The position numbers and the translations under genes are program-made. From Eubacteriales Family XIII. Incertae Sedis bacterium (lineage in GTDB: Bacteria > Bacillota > Clostridia > Peptostreptococcales > Anaerovoracaceae), in contig JAIRTJ010000035.1 in assembly GCA_031254995.1 (NCBI GenBank), positions 1 to 5,880 on the forward strand: a stretch of 5,880 bases of DNA, in the 5' to 3' direction. A model generated the notes under the pieces. That model had not been told where the DNA came from. It worked only from the letters and a program-made list of their open reading frames with translations, and did not search any database. Of the stretch, positions 1-5,880 are shown in pieces. Numbering within the stretch: the first letter of the stretch is position 1; the number at the start of each line of letters is the position of its first letter.

Positions 1-3000
1 CAGCTTAGGCGCATTATCCGCGTGCTGTCCCGCGAACGAAATATCCGAAAGCGCGAACTGATTGTCTCCGTTTGCGAGACGTATGTTCAAGATCGCGGGA
101 GCGCTCGGCGTCAATCCCGCAGATGCGGTGTCGGTGTCAATCTCCGGCGCGACCGTCCCGCTTTCCGTATTCACGGAAGATACGATGGGACGCACGGCCC
201 ATTTCGCGTAGTAGTATTTTGCGGATTTATCCGTCTCGGTCGGCGTGTGCGTTACGGGAGTTCCCGTGAACTCGCCCGTTGATGGATCATAGACGCCGTT
301 TTGCGTACCGTTCGACGCCGCGCCGTACCAACCGAGGAACACATGGCTGCGCGAGGTTACCTCGTTTAACGACGGAAGCGGCATAGGGGTTGCGGTGTAC
401 TCTCGATCGTATTGTCCGTCGCGATCCGGATCCGTCGACGGATCCCACACGGACGGAATCATGATGAAGTTCGGCTTCGTCTCGGGATCGCCCGGAACCG
501 TCTTCGCGTCCAAGGTCACCTGCGGTTTCGCGGAGAGTACCGTGATTTGCGTCATCTTCGAGGCGAACTTGTTGTCACTCGGCGCAAATCGCACCTCGTA
601 GCGGCCCGCCGCGACGGACGCCTCTCCGTTCGCGGGATACCAACCCGCGGTCGGATTCGCGCCGTTCCTGCTCACTCGGTATTCGAAAGGTCCGGAGCGC
701 AAGATCTTCCCGTCCGACGTCTTATCGTCGGACGAAGGCGTCGAGGTCACGGAATCGGAAGCGGGCGCATTATCTTTGCCCGGTATCGCGATTTCAAAAG
801 TCGTCGAGGCGGGATAGGGATTTTCCGCCTTTCGCGTTACACGAAAAGAGATGCTCGTCCCTTCCGCGAGCTCGGACAGCGAAGCGCCGTTGGCGATCGC
901 AGTTCCGTTTGCCAAAACGTCGAACGCAACGCCGTTGAACGCGATCGTCTCGGCGCGATAATCTATGACGATATCGCCCTGAACCGGCGTCGCAAAGGCC
1001 GTATAAGCCGTGCCGATGCCGATGTTCCTCGAGATGTTGTAATTCGCGTCGGCCTTCGCGCGCACGCGCACGTTGTAAACATTGTGCGGCGAAAGATTCA
1101 TGAACGATGTCTGTGTCTGCCACGCGCCGCCCGCATACGAATACTCGAGCGTCGCTCCTGAGGGCGCGCCTTGGATCGCCACGGAGAAGCCTGTCGCGGT
1201 CACACCCGAAATCGTGCCGGTAACGCCGTCCATAGCCCATTCCGCTTTGGATACGGACAGATAGACGCTGCCCGTCGCCGTGTAAGTTCGCGCATTCTCG
1301 CCATCTCCGTACGTGTATTCCAAGTTGATCTTGAATCGGTAGATGCCCGCGCCGATTTCGCTGTCGGACTTGGGCGCGATCCGCCACTCGGAGCTTTCGC
1401 TGCTGTTTGCGCCGATCTCCGTCTCTTCGGTCGGTCCGATTATCTCGAACAATTCCGATCCGTCTCCCGTAAGCGTAACCGCTCCGGGCGAGACGGTCAC
1501 GGGATTGCCGACGATGTTGTTGATCGTAATGGCTGCGGGCGCTATGGGCGAGCCGTAAACGTACGCGGGGAAGTTCACCGCCGAGATGTTCAGCGGCGAG
1601 GAGACCGTCGCGTAGAAGGAAGCGGGAAAGTCTCCATCGGACGCGAGACGAATATCGTAGTCGAGTTGATCGCTGTAAGGCAGATTTATGATGCCGAGAT
1701 CCGTCTGATCATCGCCGCCTTCCGCAAGGAAGGTTTCCCAGTCGCCGTCGGAGCCCGCTCTGTATTGATAAGACGTCCCGATCTCGAGCATGTATATGTC
1801 TATGCCCTTGCTCTGATCGTTCGGATCGGCGAGCCGCGCTCGGAGTCCCGAGGGCGCGGGCGGACGCTGAGGCACTACGGCCGTCGCTGCGGAGGATGCG
1901 AATTTCGATGATGCCGCGTCGGCTTCCGTGCGTATATTGACATTGCAGTCCGAGACCTCCTGCCAACCCGCATCCTCGAAAGCGACGCCCTCCTGCGTGA
2001 GCGGCAACCATTCGTTCGAATGCGATTGCACCCATTCCAATCCGCTTCCGATCGCGACGATCTTTTCATTTTCGCAGTCTATGTCGAATGCGGTCGCGGC
2101 GGGCGCCGCCGGGCGCGCGGGAAACAGCAAAGAGCGCGCAGGTCTGACCGAAGGGCCGTCATATCCGGTATCCGCGGAAACGCGATAGATAAATTCGCCG
2201 GCGGTGGGTCCTGTCGCTCCGCTCGCGTCGAGCGCGTCGAGCACGCTCATCGCAGGACTGCCGTCCTCGAGCGCATCCGCGGACACTAGCGTGTCATCGT
2301 CCAATTCGAGGCGTTCGACGCCCCAGGAGGAAATCCATTCCTCCGCGCTTCCGACGAGATCGACGCCGACTGAAGCAACGCGATATTCGACTCCCGAAGG
2401 AATGGGGTCTTTCAGGTCATCGCCCGTTCCTATCGCCGCGTCGGCATAGTCGATGCCCGGCGACATATTCGCGTAAGGATAGACGCGAACGCCCGTCAGC
2501 CAGTTCTTTCCGTCCGCGCTCGTGACGAGCCGGTATGTCTTTCCCGCATCCAAGTCCAAAAACGAGATGTCGTTTCCGTTCGCGTATGCCTTGCTCGCTA
2601 TGATCTCTCCCGTAAAGGGATCCGTAAGCGCGTACGTCTGTCCTGCCGCCGTGCCCGTTCCTTTAAGCGTGATCTCGGTCTCGTTTAGAGCGCGCGAGAC
2701 ATCGTTTTCGGAGATCTCCTCCGTATCCGCCGGGGGCGTCTTGATCTCAAGAGCGTTCAGCCCCTCCGCGCCTCCTTTTCCCCCTCCTCGGACAGCCTCC
2801 GCGTAATCGATTTCCGTATAGCCTCGCGGCCTCGCGATCAGATAGTACGTCGTGACGGGGGCAAGTCCTTCGAAGGCGAGAGCCCCTCCCTCGGGCACAG
2901 TCCAGTCCGCGAAGGGCGTCCCCGTGACGGGCAGACCGTCGCTCTCGGAAAGCAGAGCGAACTCCGCGTTCGCGTTCGCGTTTGCCAGTTTCAGGCGGAC

Positions 3001-4938
3001 TTTCTTTTCGCCGCCGTCGTTGTATATCTCCGCATCGTAGGCGGGCATGGAGTCCGAGCTCGCAGCCGCTCCGGGCGTGAGCTTTATGTCCGAATAGTAT
3101 CCGTCGTCGAGCACCGCGCCGGGACTCTCGTTGACCCCCAGATCGGGATTGATCGCGAGAATCGGTATTCCGATCAATCGATACGTCTTGCCGGGAACGA
3201 GTCCCGAAAAGACGATCTCCCCTCCGTCCGCAAAACCGGAGCCTGCGGGCGCAACCTTGGAGTACCAACCGCTCGTGCCGAGATTGGCGGTCGGCTCTAT
3301 AGGCGTCCCATTGTACGAGGCCGTGAGCTGTCCGAGCTCGATCACAGACGAACCTCGCACCTCCGCGAGCGCATAGGCGTATCCGGCCTTGGTCTTCGCC
3401 GAGATCGAATTGTCTCCGGCGTAGGTCGCCTCCGGCTCCGGATCCGGATCGCTCCCGGACGCGAAGACGACGTTGTCGATGATGTTGCCGTCGTGTGCGG
3501 AGATATCGATCCATCCAAACACCGTCGTGCCCTGTCCCGAGGGCACGGTGTAGGCGTCGGCATAGTATTTCCAAGTATGCCTGCCTCCGATATTATAAGT
3601 CGTCTGGCCGAGGTAGACATAGAACTGCTTTCCCGCATAGTCGACGGCGTAGGATTGACCGTAGTCCGCCGATGTGAAATCCCCCGTCAAGCTCTTATCC
3701 TCTTTCAATTTCGACAGCACCGCATTGAAGTATGTATTGTCGCGGGCATTCGCCTTCGAACCATACGCTATTCCGTAGTTGTAATCTCCCTGATTTTGAA
3801 TCGGAGTTTTTGAATGCTCCGCGTTGGCGGCGTCTTTGTACCTGTTCCAGTAATTGTGTTCGGTGGGGTCGTACATCCCGTATTCCGATTCGCTGTTTAT
3901 CGCAGGGCCTATAATGAGCGCAAATCGATCCGTGTCCGAATCATTGGCCCTTTTTGCGTGGAAAAAACTCCATTCGTAGATCTTGCCCGGAACCGTCGCG
4001 ATCTCCTGATACATCGAACCGGTCCCGAAAGGACAGAGTTCCGCGCTGTAGGCCCCGAACGACTCAACCGCCCCTGTATTCGGGTTCGTGACCGAGGCCG
4101 GCAACACCGGACTACCCCAAGTGGCATGAGGCTGAGGATCAAACGCCTTTCCGATATTGGATTCTGATCCAATTGTATTGCCTCTTTCCCATGCGGTTGT
4201 GTTCCATCGCCATTCACCGTTTACCTTCTTCCAACCGGTATATTCCGTGATGGCCTTTACGCCGATATTTCCGGAAGTTTTACCCTCAATCGAACCTTCC
4301 ATATTCCCCAATTGCAACGATGTGAACAGCTTTCGATTCACGACCCTCACCTCGGCAAAACCGCTGTATCGCGAGGCGATCTCGCCTATATCATCCGTAT
4401 CGCCGTCGCCGTTGGAGTCGTAATGGTTTGTGACTTCGACCCAATAATAGTAGTACTTCGTGCCGGCGACTTCGGGCGTGGTAAAGTCGAGCACGGTCTT
4501 CGTGCCGTCGGCTTTCAGACTCGGATCTGCCTGATTGCCCGGGGAAAATGTATCGCTGTTCGCCCTGATTGTTTCGGCATCGGCATTTTTATCCAAGGGT
4601 TGATCAAAGGGTCCTGAACGACGCCACTCGTAGGTCAGATAGCCGCCGTCCGCGGCGTCCGCCTGAACGTAGAGACGCGCGGGGGCGCTCTTCGAGTATG
4701 CGGAATTGTCGGGATGGTGCAGGATGTTTGGAGCCTGCGCGGGTTGTCCCGAAGCGAAAGGCAGGATGTCCGCCGCCAAAACGAAGATCGCGGAACCCAA
4801 GGCGAGCAATGCGACCAACGACAGGCACAGAATCTTTGTGGAAGGTCTTTTCGCGCGACGCCTTACCTCGGAATCATTGCGAGAATACCCCCCCCCATTC
4901 CTTATTATTCCATTTTTATCGGTCGTTTTCACAGCCAT
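1..4938 (-). CDS. Giant modular surface/secreted protein, N-terminal 1646 residues (partial, runs off left edge)
   Basis: The frame from ATG 4938-4936 stays open to base 1 without a stop, so the C-terminus and any cell-wall anchor lie outside the window. The start is set by an AGGAGGAGG site 2 nt upstream; no other in-frame ATG occurs before Met213. Layout by residue: basic n-region 1-35 and hydrophobic segment 36-56; Ig-like domain about 69-200 (TYEWRR at 102-107, then YYYYWVEVTN); jelly-roll/lectin-like domain about 208-494; acidic linker SDPDPEPE 496-503; then repeated Fn3/Ig-like beta units with recurring 'L.PGKTYRL' strands near 577-587, 689-697, 793-803 and 1282-1293; InlB-like repeat about 1528-1580. 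Cysteine is rare; Cys955 and Cys998 could pair. Calcium-loop-like motifs occur at 174-186 and 1503-1511. Export and a role in adhesion or carbohydrate binding are inferred from architecture; the substrate is unknown. Codons GCG, ACG, TCG, GAC and GGC dominate. No catalytic domain is recognised. Confidence 0.9.
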   Translation of the reverse strand, partial: MAVKTTDKNGIIRNGGGYSRNDSEVRRRAKRPSTKILCLSLVALLALGSAIFVLAADILPFASGQPAQAPNILHHPDNSAYSKSAPARLYVQADAADGGYLTYEWRRSGPFDQPLDKNADAETIRANSDTFSPGNQADPSLKADGTKTVLDFTTPEVAGTKYYYYWVEVTNHYDSNGDGDTDDIGEIASRYSGFAEVRVVNRKLFTSLQLGNMEGSIEGKTSGNIGVKAITEYTGWKKVNGEWRWNTTAWERGNTIGSESNIGKAFDPQPHATWGSPVLPASVTNPNTGAVESFGAYSAELCPFGTGSMYQEIATVPGKIYEWSFFHAKRANDSDTDRFALIIGPAINSESEYGMYDPTEHNYWNRYKDAANAEHSKTPIQNQGDYNYGIAYGSKANARDNTYFNAVLSKLKEDKSLTGDFTSADYGQSYAVDYAGKQFYVYLGQTTYNIGGRHTWKYYADAYTVPSGQGTTVFGWIDISAHDGNIIDNVVFASGSDPDPEPEATYAGDNSISAKTKAGYAYALAEVRGSSVIELGQLTASYNGTPIEPTANLGTSGWYSKVAPAGSGFADGGEIVFSGLVPGKTYRLIGIPILAINPDLGVNESPGAVLDDGYYSDIKLTPGAAASSDSMPAYDAEIYNDGGEKKVRLKLANANANAEFALLSESDGLPVTGTPFADWTVPEGGALAFEGLAPVTTYYLIARPRGYTEIDYAEAVRGGGKGGAEGLNALEIKTPPADTEEISENDVSRALNETEITLKGTGTAAGQTYALTDPFTGEIIASKAYANGNDISFLDLDAGKTYRLVTSADGKNWLTGVRVYPYANMSPGIDYADAAIGTGDDLKDPIPSGVEYRVASVGVDLVGSAEEWISSWGVERLELDDDTLVSADALEDGSPAMSVLDALDASGATGPTAGEFIYRVSADTGYDGPSVRPARSLLFPARPAAPAATAFDIDCENEKIVAIGSGLEWVQSHSNEWLPLTQEGVAFEDAGWQEVSDCNVNIRTEADAASSKFASSAATAVVPQRPPAPSGLRARLADPNDQSKGIDIYMLEIGTSYQYRAGSDGDWETFLAEGGDDQTDLGIINLPYSDQLDYDIRLASDGDFPASFYATVSSPLNISAVNFPAYVYGSPIAPAAITINNIVGNPVTVSPGAVTLTGDGSELFEIIGPTEETEIGANSSESSEWRIAPKSDSEIGAGIYRFKINLEYTYGDGENARTYTATGSVYLSVSKAEWAMDGVTGTISGVTATGFSVAIQGAPSGATLEYSYAGGAWQTQTSFMNLSPHNVYNVRVRAKADANYNISRNIGIGTAYTAFATPVQGDIVIDYRAETIAFNGVAFDVLANGTAIANGASLSELAEGTSISFRVTRKAENPYPASTTFEIAIPGKDNAPASDSVTSTPSSDDKTSDGKILRSGPFEYRVSRNGANPTAGWYPANGEASVAAGRYEVRFAPSDNKFASKMTQITVLSAKPQVTLDAKTVPGDPETKPNFIMIPSVWDPSTDPDRDGQYDREYTATPMPLPSLNEVTSRSHVFLGWYGAASNGTQNGVYDPSTGEFTGTPVTHTPTETDKSAKYYYAKWAVRPIVSSVNTESGTVAPEIDTDTASAGLTPSAPAILNIRLANGDNQFALSDISFAGQHADNAPKL
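199..357 (-). other. InlB B-repeat / Flg_new-like module of the surface protein
   Basis: Residues about 1528-1580 contain HVFLGWYGA (1532-1540) followed some 40 residues later by KYYYAKWAV (ending near 1582). This is the 'G..F.GWY ... Y.AKW' signature of Listeria-Bacteroides (InlB B-like) repeats found in surface proteins of Firmicutes and Bacteroidota. The spacing is close to the family's usual length. Such repeats act as stalks or adhesive modules. Only one copy is visible here; more may follow beyond the left edge. Confidence 0.6.
2965..2982 (-). repeat. Hexanucleotide tandem repeat, three copies of CGCGTT (plus strand)
   Basis: Three perfect copies of a 6-bp unit encode the alternating Ala-Asn run at residues 652-658 of the surface protein. 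A unit of six bases keeps the reading frame, so a change in copy number would only alter length by Ala-Asn pairs. With only three copies it may be fixed. Confidence 0.6.
3457..4317 (-). other. Jelly-roll / lectin-like domain of the surface protein
   Basis: Residues about 208-494 look like a DUF642/CBM-type beta-sandwich. It begins with LQLGNMEG (208-215), continues with SMYQEIATVPGKIYEWSFFH (308-327), and closes with TVFGWIDIS and GNIIDNVVF (484-492). The pattern 'YQ.I.TVPG..Y.WSF.H' followed much later by 'GN.IDNV.F' is typical of galactose-binding-like modules in bacterial surface proteins, which usually bind glycans. The middle is unusually rich in Tyr, Asn and Trp, consistent with a carbohydrate-binding face. 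The family call is from pattern recognition only, without a profile search. Confidence 0.5.
4771..4938 (-). other. Signal peptide or N-terminal membrane anchor with long basic n-region
   Basis: Residues 1-35 are polar and end in a basic cluster (RRRAKR, 26-31). They are followed by the hydrophobic stretch ILCLSLVALLALGSAIFVLA (36-55) and AAD, which suits signal peptidase I cleavage around residues 55-57. An n-region of about 35 residues is longer than the usual signal peptide. Such extensions occur in some large exported proteins, but here the extension also carries the G9 tract. An uncleaved anchor cannot be excluded. Confidence 0.75.
4888..4896 (-). repeat. Homopolymeric G9 tract in codons 15-17 (candidate phase-variation tract)
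   Basis: Nine consecutive C on the plus strand read as GGG GGG GGG (Gly15-17) in the surface gene. The nine-base length is the in-frame state. With one extra G the frame meets TGA at 4876-4874 after 21 residues. With one G fewer it meets TAA at 4865-4863 after 24 residues. Tracts of this kind near the 5' end of surface-protein genes are classic slipped-strand contingency sites; actual variation here is inferred. Confidence 0.7.
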
Positions 4939-4940
4939 TT

Positions 4941-4949
4941 CCTCCTCCT
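4941..4949 (-). promoter_or_regulatory. Ribosome binding site of the surface protein gene
   Basis: On the minus strand AGGAGGAGG precedes AA and the ATG. The upstream AGGAGG copy sits 5 nt from the start codon. This is a near-perfect anti-Shine-Dalgarno match and fixes the start at 4938. Confidence 0.85.
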
Positions 4950-5134
4950 GTTGTTTTCTCGGCGGACGGAGACATCCTCTCGAGTTTCGCAACGACGCTG
5001 TCGTGTATTGGGTGTCCATTGCGCGTATCGCGCTTTGCGATCCTTGCGCCTGCCTCGCGATTGGCCTTTGTTTTGCAAAGCGACGCCTCAATGCGCGACG
5101 CATACAGACGCCCGACCATTGCGGCGAGCGAGTT

Positions 5135-5164
5135 ATTATACCCCTTTTACTATTTTATACCCAA
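5135..5164 (-). promoter_or_regulatory. Candidate promoter of the surface protein gene
   Basis: The minus strand carries a perfect -10 hexamer TATAAT at 5140-5135. A weak -35 TTGGGT (three of six consensus bases) lies at 5164-5159, with an 18-bp spacer. The predicted transcription start is near 5128, giving a leader of about 190 nt. The -10 lies exactly where composition changes from A+T-rich to G+C-rich. The weak -35 may mean an activator is needed, or that another promoter is used. Confidence 0.45.
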
Positions 5165-5243
5165 AAAATCGGGTTTGAAACATATTTTCGCAGTTTTTTT
5201 GTATTTGGCGCGAAAAAAGGAAGGAAGGGCGTCAATTCCATCC

Positions 5244-5261
5244 CTTATAATGCATAATAAG
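5244..5261. promoter_or_regulatory. 18-bp imperfect palindrome, possible operator
   Basis: CTTATAATGCATAATAAG matches its own reverse complement at 16 of 18 positions and is centred on ATGCAT. Outer arms ATCCC (5240-5244) and GGGAT (5271-5275) form a second, wider dyad around it. It lies between the two divergent promoters, about 80 bp upstream of each -35. It suits binding by a dimeric regulator, but A+T-rich DNA gives such dyads by chance fairly often. Confidence 0.25.
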
Positions 5262-5312
5262 TGATAATTTGGGATTTAAAGAGAGAAAGACGAAAAACAG
5301 AATATAAAAAAC

Positions 5313-5332
5313 AAAACGTTTGTTCACGTTTT
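5313..5332. promoter_or_regulatory. Dyad with LexA/DinR-box-like core upstream of the methyltransferase promoter
   Basis: The minus strand from 5325 to 5314 reads GAACAAACGTTT, which fits the central GAACRNRYGTTY of the Firmicutes LexA (DinR) consensus; the flanking outer bases do not match. The same stretch is part of another inverted repeat, AAAACGT (5313-5319) and ACGTTTT (5326-5332), with a 6-base loop. It ends 4 bp before the -35 hexamer, a position where a bound repressor could hinder RNA polymerase. Regulation by LexA is a guess from this single match. Confidence 0.25.
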
Positions 5333-5336
5333 TTTC

Positions 5337-5365
5337 TTGCATACCTCCCAGCCCCCTGATATACT
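5337..5365 (+). promoter_or_regulatory. Promoter of the cytosine methyltransferase gene
   Basis: The -35 hexamer TTGCAT (5337-5342) and the -10 hexamer TATACT (5360-5365) are separated by 17 bp. A TG at 5357-5358 gives an extended -10 (TGATATACT). Transcription would start near 5372, only about 16 nt before the ATG, leaving just room for the ribosome binding site. This is a typical housekeeping-sigma promoter. Confidence 0.65.
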
Positions 5366-5377
5366 TATTTGCAAATG

Positions 5378-5383
5378 AGGAGG
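5378..5383 (+). promoter_or_regulatory. Ribosome binding site of the methyltransferase gene
   Basis: AGGAGG lies 4 nt before the ATG at 5388. This supports that start, which also places the conserved motif I at the usual distance from the N-terminus. Confidence 0.85.
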
Positions 5384-5387
5384 ACAC

Positions 5388-5880
5388 ATGAGTGACTTTA
5401 CTTTCATCGACTTATTCGCAGGGATCGGCGGCATTCGTATTGGGTTTGAAGCTATAGGCGGTAAGTGCGTATTTACGAGCGAATGGAACGATTGGGCTAA
5501 AAAAACATACCAAGAGAACTTCGGAGAAGAAGAAAATTTTATCGGCGATATTGTGCCGTACTCCGCCGAAGATGTACCCGACCACGATATTTTGTTGGCG
5601 GGATTCCCTTGTCAGCCTTTTTCAATCGCCGGCGTATCAAAAAAGAATGCTTTAGGCAGACCGCATGGTTTTGAATGCACAACGCAAGGGACATTATTTT
5701 TTGATGTGGCAAGAATTATCGCTGCGAAGAAACCGAAAGCATTTATGCTTGAAAACGTCCGCAACCTCACCGCACACGACGGGGGAAAAACTTTTCAAGT
5801 TATAACAAGTCACTTAAAGGCATTGGGCTACAATGTCTATTCGCGTATCTTGAACGCCCTTGATTACGGCGTACCGCAAA
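5388..5880 (+). CDS. DNA (cytosine-5-)-methyltransferase, N-terminal 164 residues (partial, runs off right edge)
   Basis: The enzyme transfers a methyl group from S-adenosylmethionine to carbon 5 of cytosine in a specific DNA site. Visible motifs: motif I DLFAGIGGIRIGF (8-20) for SAM binding; the acidic residue of motif II in SEWN (Glu32); motif IV GFPCQPFS (72-79) with catalytic Cys75; motif VI ENV (122-124). The sequence stops at GVPQ (161-164), where motif VIII begins. The block GVSKKNALGRPHGF (82-95) with TQGTLFFDVARII resembles E. coli Dcm and M.EcoRII, but the target-recognition domain is missing, so specificity (CCWGG or other) cannot be stated. C5-methyltransferases are usually 300-450 residues, so well over half is probably outside. 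It may be orphan or paired with a restriction enzyme further right. A/T-ending codons are more frequent than in the neighbouring surface gene, hinting at separate acquisition. Confidence 0.95.
   Translation, partial: MSDFTFIDLFAGIGGIRIGFEAIGGKCVFTSEWNDWAKKTYQENFGEEENFIGDIVPYSAEDVPDHDILLAGFPCQPFSIAGVSKKNALGRPHGFECTTQGTLFFDVARIIAAKKPKAFMLENVRNLTAHDGGKTFQVITSHLKALGYNVYSRILNALDYGVPQ

Larger units (their letters stand above)
4939..5387. other. Divergent intergenic region
   Basis: These 449 bp separate two genes transcribed away from each other. About 4950-5130 is G+C-rich and would be the leader of the surface gene; I see no riboswitch or strong hairpin in it. About 5131-5375 is A+T-rich and holds two candidate promoters and two dyads, listed separately. 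No tRNA, terminator or convincing gene is visible. A 67-codon minus-strand open frame (4916-5119) is discussed in the findings. Confidence 0.7.

Noticed and set aside
412..1911. Long plus-strand open frames at 412-1161 and 1171-1911 (about 250 codons each)
   Set aside because: They lie opposite the continuous minus-strand coding frame, are Arg-rich with no domain pattern, and lack ribosome binding sites. They arise because the G+C-rich sense codons rarely create antisense stops.
2747..3574. Minus-strand open frame of 275 codons
   Set aside because: It is in another frame of the same strand as the surface gene, is extremely Arg-rich and low in complexity of plausible protein features, and is fully contained within the 1646-codon frame.
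5016..5123. Two copies of CCATTGCG about 100 bp apart in the leader
   Set aside because: An 8-base match at this spacing is easily due to chance, and no further repeat unit or symmetry surrounds it; there is no CRISPR-like or attachment-site pattern.
4569..5264. Plus-strand open frame of 231 codons crossing into the intergenic region
   Set aside because: It runs antisense to the surface gene start and across the divergent promoters, lacks a ribosome binding site, and shows no domain; the minus-strand start with AGGAGGAGG is far better supported.
5313..5335. Possible rho-independent terminator (7-bp stem followed by a T run)
   Set aside because: The stem is mostly A-T pairs and weak, and no gene reads toward it on the plus strand within the window; an operator role is more plausible.
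5375..5395. ATG at 5375 giving a 6-codon upstream open frame that overlaps the methyltransferase start
   Set aside because: It has no ribosome binding site of its own and consists mainly of the AGGAGG sequence itself; it is most simply a by-product of the Shine-Dalgarno site.

Overview
The window reads as a divergent gene pair from a bacterium, most likely a Clostridia-type member of the Bacillota. That placement is an inference. It rests on strong AGGAGG ribosome binding sites, sigma-A-like promoters, and a large modular surface protein of a style common in gut and rumen Firmicutes. No phylogenetic marker gene is present.

Positions 1-4938, minus strand: one uninterrupted open frame of 1646 codons running off the left edge. 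It encodes the N-terminal part of a giant secreted or cell-surface protein. In order it has a signal or anchor segment with a long basic n-region, an Ig-like domain, a jelly-roll/lectin-like domain, a long chain of beta-rich Fn3/Ig-like repeats, and an InlB/Flg_new-like repeat near the left edge. The frame has no stop in the window, which makes it easy to overlook. The long plus-strand open frames opposite it are shadows of its G+C-rich codon use. A run of nine G residues lies in codons 15-17, before the hydrophobic segment. Gaining or losing one G hits a stop within a few codons, so this is a good candidate for a phase-variation switch.

Positions 4939-5387: a divergent intergenic region of 449 bp. 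The left part (to about 5130) is G+C-rich and probably forms the roughly 190-nt leader of the surface gene. The right part is A+T-rich. It holds a candidate minus-strand promoter (perfect TATAAT), an 18-bp imperfect palindrome, a LexA/DinR-like dyad, and a good plus-strand promoter (TTGCAT, 17 bp, extended -10 TGATATACT).

Positions 5388-5880, plus strand: the first 164 codons of a DNA (cytosine-5) methyltransferase with motifs I, IV (catalytic Cys75) and VI intact, truncated by the right edge at motif VIII. It resembles the Dcm/M.EcoRII-like branch. Its codon use is more A+T-rich than that of the surface gene, which suggests it was acquired separately, perhaps with a restriction system beyond the edge. 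No direct functional link between the two genes can be shown from the sequence.
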